This document shows, piece after piece, positions 56,561 to 64,000 of a DNA stretch of 64,000 nucleotides. The stretch lies in NCBI GenBank assembly GCA_038380435.1, contig JAWZYU010000007.1:26143001-26207000 (forward strand). Reading direction: 5' to 3'. The stretch comes from Ryuthela nishihirai (lineage: Eukaryota; Arthropoda; Arachnida; Araneae; Heptathelidae). A program made the translations under genes and the position numbers. The first letter of the stretch is position 1, and every line of letters begins with the position of its first letter. The notes beneath the pieces are model-generated. The model made no database searches. It saw only the letters and a list, made by a program, of their open reading frames with translations, and was not told where the DNA came from.

Positions 56561-57268
56561 CACCCTCAAAGAGTGTTCAGTTGCATTGAATGGCTGTACT
56601 CTTGAGGAAGTGTCTCAGTTTAATTACCTTGGGAGCTATGTAACTGATATAGGAGAAGTACGGTGTGAGATAAATAGAAGAATAGGGTTGCTGCTGGGAC
56701 TTTTAAGAAACTATGGAGAGTGTGGAAAAATTGGCGTATACACCTAAAGATTAAAATTAGGTTATATAAGAGTTTGGTTCTTTCTAAGGTTAGTTATGGT
56801 AGCGAAACATGGACCCTTTGCAAGCAGGATGACAAGAAACTTGATGCCTTTAATTCTAGATGCTTACGCAGTATCTTGGGTATTAGGTGGTTTGGCTTTG
56901 TAAGCAATGATGAGGTTAGACGAAGGAATCATGAATCTCCTTTGAGCAGCATATTGTGCAGAGAGAGACTGCGTTGGTTTGACCATTTGCCCGTATGCAT
57001 AGCCGCAGATTGGCAAAGAAGATTGTGAACAGTGTGCCTAAGGGTATCAGAAAACTGGTGAGACCTAGGAAGCGATGGGCAGATAAAGTCAAACAGGAGC
57101 TTGCTAGAATTGGCCTAGAGTGGCCGAATGCAGCAGCTGTAGCTCAAAAGAGATATGTCTGGAGAGGAAAATTACACAATCTGGTTGGACCTCCGTAGCC
57201 CATGGTTGCATGAGAATTTGTATGTATGTATGTATGTATGTATGTATGTATGTATGCATGTATGCATT
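56560..57268 (+). mobile_element. RTE-like LINE, 5'-truncated, with TGTA microsatellite tail
   Basis: Covers the C-terminal RT region (Tyr-Gly-Ser-Glu-Thr-Trp near 56800, Arg-Ser-Ile-Leu-Gly-Ile-Arg-Trp near 56865) to the terminus gttggacctccgtagcccat at about 57183. A (TGTA)n run (57213-57268) takes the place of the ATG repeats of copies X and Y. One frameshift lies near 56985. Between 57269 and 57549 only a G run (57314-57328) stands out. Confidence 0.88.
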
Positions 57269-57561
57269 GTACACAAGCTTGAGATTTAATATAAAATAAC
57301 AGGATCTTGCGCGGGGGGGGGGGGGGGCTCTGGGTAAGTCCCTGCTGTGGCGGGCTTAGATTTTATTCTAATGCAGCCATGGATTTCATTAAAATCTATA
57401 AAATTCCATATTGATATCAAATTGGTTTAAATTCATCGTTTATTTGCTCTGATATTGATACTAGACAGCTTTAGCTATTAACAGGGAGCAGAGAAGAAAC
57501 AAATCTATACGTATCTTTAACTAACTTAAATGTAGTCATATAGACAGACCCTTCCACGAGG

Positions 57562-57945
57562 GTTGGGTTGTTTTACCTCTGAGCGGCACTTTTTTGCACA
57601 CCATGGGCTAAATGGCCAGGTCACATGGACCCCGAAGGCTCAGAGAAGGTTGGGGGAGGGGATTCACTGGAACAGCTGTTGGGAGACAGATGGTAGCCTC
57701 CCGTCAAGGCCATCCAGCGTGTTCTTTAACGTGCACAGGGTATGGCTCTCCCGCACACGGGGCCACGGCTTAACGTCCCATCCGACGGACGGCGGCCTTT
57801 CCAAGCCCATCGGTGTCCCCTACTGACCGTGGGCAGGGCGGGGAATTTTGCGGAGATAAATCTCAACGCTGACCCAGCTGGGACTCGAACCTGGGAACTA
57901 CAGATTACGAGCCTGGCGCGCTACCGACTGAGCCACCCCCGCCCC
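57562..57945 (-). mobile_element. SINE-A, best-preserved copy
   Basis: Perfect 12-bp target duplications ccttccacgagg (57550-57561 and 57946-57957). The head has A box tggctcagtcggtagcgcg and B box ggttcgagtccc. The anticodon-arm region (cgccaggctcgtaatctg) resembles elongator tRNA-Met, with CGT where tRNA-Met has CAT. This copy can serve as the local reference. Confidence 0.96.
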
Positions 57946-57957
57946 CCTTCCACGAGG

Positions 57958-58544
57958 AATTACGAAGATTTCCCAGTGGGCACTTGCATTGAAAGGTTGG
58001 TAGATTGGACGGCGAGAATAACTTGGTGTTTTGATGACATCTACGAAAAGAATTTGACTCCGATATATGTCTCAGATTTTGTTTTAGGTAGTTTCCACAT
58101 AAGCCTTGCTCGATTTATTTTTTATAAAAAAAATGCTTTTTGTTTTCCAGGCGATTCATTTGCAATACAACATGAATGCAAAGCATAGAGTGTATGTTTT
58201 ATATTATTCTTATAAGCAAAAAAATGAAGATGAATAAAAATGAAATGCATTTTAGATAAGTTATGCCCATAGCAAGAAAACAAAATATGATCTATAAAAT
58301 CAACACAATTAAAATTCACGTTGCCTTACAATACAATATACACACATTAAACAAGCGGGAAAACTTGTATTTATAAAATAATTACATATATATATATACA
58401 CGAATTACTAGGCATCACATAAAAATTTACAATGCAGAAATTCCAACACCAGGAATAATGTTTTAAGCACACATCTTACCAATTTACATCCCAACAAAAC
58501 TGAATGGACAAATTGTACACTACACCTACCTAATAACTTGATGC
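57958..58544. other. AT-rich interval, nothing recognised
   Basis: A short open frame continues from the SINE flank to about 58188 without family features. Confidence 0.4.
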
Positions 58545-59440
58545 TTCAACTTTTGCTCTTTCAACAGCAGCCAGAGTCTTGGTAAGGAATCAAAGAGGTG
58601 TTGAAAACAAGGAGGTAGTATTGTCGCCCATGAAGCGAGGATCGCCTGTCGTAGAACACCCACAGTTGCCAATGGGGGTTGGTGGCTCGAACAGATCTTT
58701 CCAATTCGTTCCACAAATTCTCAATGATGTTGAGGTCTGGCGATCGTGGGGGCCATTCCAGTTTGGTAAATCACTTGAATGCTCTTGGAGCCAATTGGTC
58801 GCCACTCGGAAAGTATGCGGTGTGGCGTTGTTTTATAGAAAGATGGCGTCATGGTGCCAAAAGTGAATTGTTATGAACGGGTGCTGACGGTCGGCGAGGA
58901 TGTTCACATACCTTGTGCTGATAATGGAGGTTTCGACCGGTAAGAAGGCCCCAAGGAAGCCCATTGTAAATGCATCACAAACTGTTACACCGCTTCCACC
59001 TGCATGTATGACCCCAACTTGGTAAGCTGGGTCCATCGTTTTGTGTGGTTTATGCCACACATGCATCCTCCCTTCGGTGTGATAGAGTTGAAACCGTGAT
59101 TCGTCAGACCAGATGACATGTTTCCAGTCTTCCACACTCTAGTTGCGATAGGCCTTTGCAAACTTCAGCCTAATCTTTCGGGGACTTGCAGTCAAACAAG
59201 GGGACACGATGCGGGAGTTGACTGCCATAACCGATTTTTACCATGGAACGACAGATAGACGTTGTGCTAACTGATAGTGCATAAACTTCTGGATGTGCCG
59301 TCATTCATTTCCGACATTATTTGCTCTACGTTAGCTGTGTGATTCCTTATAACGATGCTGGACAGTCTGAACTCCGTCGGCTCACATTTCTTTAAAATGC
59401 GGACACGATGTATCTATACAGGCTAAACCCCGTTCGTCAT
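58545..59440 (-). pseudogene. Tc1-like transposase, middle and C-terminal parts
   Basis: Linker with Asn-Val-Glu-Gln-Ile-Met-Ser-Glu-Met near 59330; the first catalytic site Trp-Ser-Asp-Glu-Ser-Arg-Phe at about 59090-59110. Val-Thr-Val-Cys-Asp stands where Val-Met-Val-Trp-Gly is usual. The third site region Ser-Pro-Asp-Leu-Asn-Ile-Ile-Glu-Asn-Leu-Trp is near 58710-58745. Several frameshifts. The missing N-terminus is probably the fragment at 60495-60773. Confidence 0.85.
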
Positions 59441-60494
59441 TGCCACTGGTCTATAGTGCCACCTTTTCCTACCATTTGGCTCGGAATATCTACAGCGAGG
59501 AAGAACCCTGTCGATGGCATAGAAACAAGAAACCATGGCCAAAAAGAACCCCAGGTGGTCCGGCCTACATGACTGAAGTGGCGAACAACAAATGCCAGAT
59601 AGGTCAAGGAGTTTTCACCTCGATCCGAGTGCACCAATCGCCGCTGTCCACAGGCCCACAGATGACGAAAACCAGCCTGGGAAGAGCAAATAGAGCACGA
59701 GAAGGAAAAGTTTGGAGAAAAGTCCTCCTGAGATTTTCCCCTCAAAAGCTCAGGAGGACTTTTCTCCAAACGTTTTAGGCAGGAAAAAGCGTTCGATCGG
59801 TCCTCTGCGAGTAAGGAGCCTAGACATAGCAGTCAACCAGACCGATGAGAGCAAGAGACGCGGAGGTGACCCGATATGGTAGCTGAAAGACTCTGTGTAT
59901 GAGCGTAAGATGCCCAGGACGAGTGGCGTGCTCCAGCGAGCTGTGCAAAGACAGGAGAGAGCCATTTCTTCTTCTCCCACATGGAATAGAGCGAGGTAAG
60001 GTCATTTTCTCTAATCTGGTCTCCCCACGTATGTTAAGGGTAAATTGTTGCTGCCACGCTGTCCTTTGAGAAACTGTGGCTGCTGTTTTCCGACCTCTTT
60101 GATCATTCTCATAGTTTTGAGACAAACCTTGTTTGCCTTGTGCCTTTGACAAATCACTCGAAATAGAATAGCAACGATAGCGCTTGTAGTGAAGTTTTCT
60201 TATGAAATGTGTTGAATAAATGTGTTTGTTTTTAAAGTATTTCTTGCCTAGAAATATATATGTAATATTTCTGTGTCAGCTTCAGCACTTGGAGATAGAC
60301 AGGCAGTCAAAGAGGGAATTGGTAACTATCACTCTTCCTGGATAAAATTATTGCGGCATCAGGCTCACTCTGGATAGAAGGCTGGGCCTGATGAAATCAC
60401 AATGCTGTTTTCTCATATCCCCTCATTTTTTATAAGTTGGCCCCTAACGTCGAGCCACCCCCAAAATACTCAAGGATGGTCATGACAACTCACC
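59441..60494. other. Unassigned insert between two parts of a Tc1 element
   Basis: Less AT-rich than its surroundings, with a 22-bp-arm hairpin at 59710-59771. Open frames on both strands (59437-59769 minus, 59440-59778 plus) are not recognised. It separates the Tc1 N-terminal fragment from the remainder. Confidence 0.45.
59710..59771. repeat. Hairpin with 22-bp arms
   Basis: Arms 59710-59731 and 59750-59771 (gtttggagaaaagtcctcct plus ga) are perfect inverses around an 18-base loop. Confidence 0.9.
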
Positions 60495-60773
60495 TCAAGA
60501 GTCAATTGCACCTTTGTGTCCACATTTCTCTGCTGATTGGACGTTTTGCTGTATTTCACTTAGTCTTGGTATACATTTGCGATGGTCTGATATGGATAAT
60601 CCCAACAGTTCAGCTGTTGCGGTGATTGAAGAACCAGACGTCCTCGCACCTACTATCTGGCCAAGGTCAAATACACTTAAGTCGCTGCCTTTACTTATGA
60701 TTATTTTTCTGTGACTGGTTTCCAATGCATAGAGACTTAACAGGTGACTAGACGCGATACTTCTGCTTTGCAT
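60495..60773 (-). pseudogene. Tc1-like transposase N-terminal helix-turn-helix fragment
   Basis: Lys-Gly-Ser-Asp-Leu-Ser-Val-Phe-Asp-Leu-Gly-Gln-Ile-Val, then Thr-Ala-Glu-Leu-Leu-Gly-Leu-Ser, and Cys-Gly-His-Lys-Gly-Ala-Ile-Asp-Ser at the end. This is the order of the Tc1 DNA-binding domain up to the Gly-Arg-Pro-Arg-Ala linker. Its end fits the start of the block at 59440. Confidence 0.75.
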
Positions 60774-60958
60774 ATTGTTATTGGGGTGTGTGTCGTGCCC
60801 ACGTTTGTTTCAAAATGTGGACACGACTGTTGGTGCAGAAGGCCTCAGTCGCCATTATTTTCACCACTAGTGCCAACCCACCTTGCCTCCATTTTGGCAC
60901 CCAACTCGACCGGAAGAGAACAGGCAGGAACCATACAGTGTGGTCCGGTGCTCCCCAG

Positions 60959-61209
60959 GTTGGGTTGTTTTATCTCTGAGCGGCACTTTTTTGCACACCA
61001 TGGGCTAAATGGCCAGGTCACATGGACCCCGAAGGCTCAGAGAAGGTTGGGGGAGGGGACCCACTGGAACAGCTGTTGGGAGACAGATGGTAGTCTCCCG
61101 TCAAGGCCATCCAGTGTGTTCTTTAACGTGCACAGGGTATGGCTCTCCCACACACGGGGCCACGGCTTAACATCCCATCCGACGGACGGCGGCCTTTCCA
61201 AGCCCATCA
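60959..61209 (-). mobile_element. SINE-A, 5'-truncated
   Basis: Headless; perfect target duplications ggtgctccccag (60947-60958 and 61210-61221). Confidence 0.94.
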
Positions 61210-61221
61210 GGTGCTCCCCAG

Positions 61222-62552
61222 AGATGATGACATTCGAGGTAAACAACTCTTGCCTGAGGTGCTAAAGATTCACACCTAGGCCTACGTAGGCCAAGAAGAG
61301 GCACCTGCGCACAGTTTCGGGTGACCTCCACCAGGGAGTCAACAGAGATTATAAAACTGAGAGAACGCAATTTTTCAATCCCTTCTTTAGACAAAAATCT
61401 TCGTCTCTGTGCTGGAAAGAGAAAAATGTGGCGAGTCGTCTCTGGCGAAGGAAAGAAAGTGGCCGAGCAACGACTGGACAACAGTGATGCCTTCTCCAGT
61501 GATCCGTCTGCATAGAACAAGGTAGGGTCAAAGTTCATTCTGGTTTGGTAAAGCTTTTCCCAATTGTGCTTGTATTAGACTGCGCTGCCTATCACCGTCG
61601 TCCCAGGATGTGATCAACAGACTATTTTGTGTCTATTCTCCCTTTGAGCACTGCTCAACAGATTAACTTTAAATTGGCTTATCGCCCCGCTCTACGTCCC
61701 TTCAAATGGAAAGAGGCCTCGTTAGAGGCGCATGCCTGAAATTGTCAGAAAGTTTAATATTTAAATATGTGACTCTCCTAAAAACGATCCGTTAAATAAA
61801 TTCTGTCATTTGTTATCTGTGATTTATCTGAATGCTTTGTGACTATTAATATATGTCTGACGATACGACCACTAGTATGAACGGCAAGATCTGGGGTGGA
61901 ACCACAATATATATATGTCATTACCAACCTCACGACACTGGTTTCGGTGACCAAAGGATTTAATTAATCATTTGGTTCACTATACATTAAAACCCTCACC
62001 CCCATGACATGTATATAATAATTTGTCCATTAAGTGAAAAACGTAGCTATAACTCACCTAATAGCTTCCTTATTAATTTATTTAAATAGCTTCTCTATAA
62101 TGGGATTTTATTTATCAGTTAATTTAACCAGCCATTTTGTTCCCAAGCTTCAGATATCTTATTTAAAGAATTATTCATTAAAGAGGAATTATTCATCGGT
62201 TTGCATTGCAACTACCATTTTGTTTGCAAGATGTAGATTTAGTTTTTCTTTAGAGTTGAGAATCTCTTCCGTATAAACTTTTTTTAAATGACCGATTATT
62301 ATTAATTTTTTGTGGAAAGTTTGGAGCTGTGTGATTTTGAAAATATAGATGCACATATATTTACATAAAGAATTTATTAAGTTGGCCGAGTGTCGTTACT
62401 ATTTTCCATCAAGATAAGGTGTTGAGATTAAAGGATCTTAAGTTTAAATATTTCATTTTTAACTTAAGGATTAACTTATGAATAATTTATCCAAACGGTC
62501 AATTGTCGCAAACATTTTGTTTTCAAGACAAGTATCTAGATTATTTTCAAAC
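61222..62552. other. Interval with nothing recognised
   Basis: 61222-61780 is less AT-rich and gives open frames on both strands, without family features. 61780-62552 is AT-rich. Confidence 0.4.
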
Positions 62553-62760
62553 GGCATTTTTGCACAAAATAGGCGAAATGTCCAAGTCACAAGGAACCCA
62601 AGGACCAAGAGGAGGTTTGGGACGAGTCCCAGTGGAGAGCTGTTAGTAAACATATCATAGTCTCCCATCAAGACCATCCAGCCTCTTCTTTGACACATGG
62701 TATGGCCCTCTTGCACATGGAACCACGACTTAACGTCTCATCCGAATGATGGCGGCCTTG
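62553..62760 (-). mobile_element. Old SINE-A body
   Basis: Diverged copy from the gcacaaaatagg block to gatggcggccttg. The head is absent here; a head piece in the same orientation lies at 63130. Confidence 0.8.
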
Positions 62761-63039
62761 GGTTCATTTTAACATAACTATTAAATTTCTTCACAAGAGA
62801 GTTTCTACTCTGGTGGAAGACTCAACATTTTTTCTCAGATTTTTTACTGAAAAATGTAGGTAAAATTATAAAACTCTAATGAAATATAATATTAAGATTA
62901 TATATATATAGATACGAATGAAAATATGATTTTCATTAGAAAAACTATGTGTAAAGAAAAATATATAATAAAAAATGTAATGCTTTAAAATTGTGTATCT
63001 AAGATATACAAGATTGTATATATTTCATTGTAATTTCAG

Positions 63040-63128
63040 TTCTAAGGTAAAAACATGTAATGTTATGTTACTACATGTAACTGTAATGTTACTACATATT
63101 CTGAGAATAAATTTATATATCTATCTTT
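63040..63128 (+). repeat. LINE 3'-tail-like repeat, second copy
   Basis: ttctaaggtaaaaacatg, then tgttactacat repeats, tattctgagaataaa and a short TCTA-like tail, as at 12760-12875. It lies between two parts of what may be one SINE-A. Confidence 0.6.
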
Positions 63129-63129
63129 A

Positions 63130-63235
63130 CAAGCCAATCGTGGGCCCTTAGATAAATCTCAACGCTGGCACTCGTACCTGGGAACTACAGATTACGAGTC
63201 CGGCGCGCTACCGACTGAGTCAATTATTGTCCCCC
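63130..63235 (-). mobile_element. SINE-A head fragment
   Basis: The head region: gataaatctcaacgctgg through ctaccgactgag. The T-arm has lost a few bases. 63236-63756 holds nothing recognised. Confidence 0.82.
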
Positions 63236-63756
63236 TTAAACATTCGATGTACTTTTATACAAGCTTTTTTTTTTGTCTAGAGGAAAGGATTGGAACGCCG
63301 TTCGTAATTTGTTCTCCTATATATTATAAAAAAAACTTTTAAAATAAAAACACGCAAATTTAAAATGCGAAATATGCATTTCTTACTAATGCATAAATGA
63401 CGTAATTATCAGTCTAAAGAAAATTGAACTTGACGGACTTAATCTTCATCATGTATACGTCATTTGGAGCAATTTCAGTGATATGACGCTTCGCTCGCTG
63501 ACTTATGTATTCCGAAACCTTGCTTTTTAAATAAAAATTAACTTTTTCAACACCAAAAAATTATTTATTGAAATATTAAAACATTCCATTCAATAATTCG
63601 GTAGTAATTAACGCCATGAACCTGAATGGCAAATATTAAAATTCCATCTTATGGAGAGAACTCGGTTGTCCGTTTGCTGACATAGATGGCGCCACGAGAG
63701 AATCAAATGAAAAGTGCGGGAGTGTTTATACGTCACGTTAGCTGAAAAAAAAAACG

Positions 63757-63830
63757 TTAGCCGTTGGTGGTGTAGTGGTTAAATACCTTGCACGTTATTG
63801 AGAGATGCGAGTTCGAATCCTACTCACTAC
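63757..63830 (+). mobile_element. tRNA-like sequence, probably a SINE head of a third family
   Basis: A box-like gtagtggttaaat and B box agttcgaatcc at normal spacing. The two acceptor strands do not pair well, and no tail of SINE-A or SINE-B follows. A decayed tRNA gene is the alternative. The last 170 bases of the window show nothing else. Confidence 0.45.
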
Positions 63831-64000
63831 AAAATAAATTATTCAGCTGAATATTTCACCAATCCATTCAATTTTTCTAGAATTTTTGCTTAACGTAGAG
63901 AGAAATACGAAAGAAAACAAAAATTTTCGAATGATCCAGTGAAACAGAGATCTCCAAAAATAATCTTTGAAAAATAAGCATATCAGAAAACGACATTTTA

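Noticed and set aside
57563..58188. Repeated open frames of about 87 codons starting Met-Gly-Cys-Phe-Thr-Ser, also near 6497, 46331, 48536, 60744 and elsewhere
   Set aside because: They are the tail-to-head frame of SINE-A. Their recurrence follows the SINE, they end in its head, and the frame is disrupted in older copies. No protein family is matched.
61167..61538. 123-codon minus-strand frame and its plus-strand shadow
   Set aside because: Partly SINE-A, and the remainder shows no recognisable motif; frames are open on both strands, which suggests composition.

Overview
This window is eukaryotic, repeat-saturated DNA with no intact host gene that I can defend. It contains no operons, bacterial ribosome sites, CRISPR arrays or credible functional tRNA genes. 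The mix of tRNA-derived SINEs, APE-type LINEs, Tc1/mariner, hAT and Tigger-type DNA transposons, and a broken Polinton/Maverick-like element fits an arthropod. An arachnid or other chelicerate is my guess from general familiarity with such repeats, not something the sequence proves.

Layout. Positions 1-11 kb hold the wreck of a Polinton/adintovirus-like element. A family-B DNA polymerase tail lies on the plus strand (about 300-1332). On the minus strand, reading down from about 10.9 kb, come unassigned remnants, an F54H12.2-like capsid-type protein, an adenain-like cysteine protease, an A32-type packaging ATPase and two small virion-type remnants. A complete but dead ZBED-type hAT transposon (5134-8757) splits the protease. 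That hAT contains another DNA element (R1, 5992-7140), which contains a SINE, so the nest is four levels deep. Positions 11-20.6 kb hold SINE debris, a 56-bp minisatellite, a 164-bp duplication, a fold-back repeat and a dead EN-RT-RNase H LINE (16.3-19.6 kb). A conserved domain of unknown function follows at 20.1-20.6 kb.

Positions 20.6-34.6 kb hold a deleted mariner, tRNA-like inverted repeats, a Tc1 remnant and a non-autonomous hAT with a perfect 8-bp target duplication. Positions 34.6-39.4 kb hold an RTE/BovB-like LINE with a second, 5'-truncated copy nested inside it. A Tigger-like fragment sits at 40.4 kb and a 30-bp satellite at 41.2-42.8 kb. Positions 43-64 kb hold Tc1 remnants, many SINE-A and SINE-B copies, palindromic MITEs, a second R1 copy and a mariner tail.

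The dominant repeat, called SINE-A here, has a tRNA-Met-like head, is about 385 bp long and occurs more than 20 times. Most open frames in the window are SINE-A frames. Names such as SINE-A, SINE-B, R1, R2 and R3 are labels for this annotation only. Nothing here functions as a gene system. What can be read is the order of insertions.
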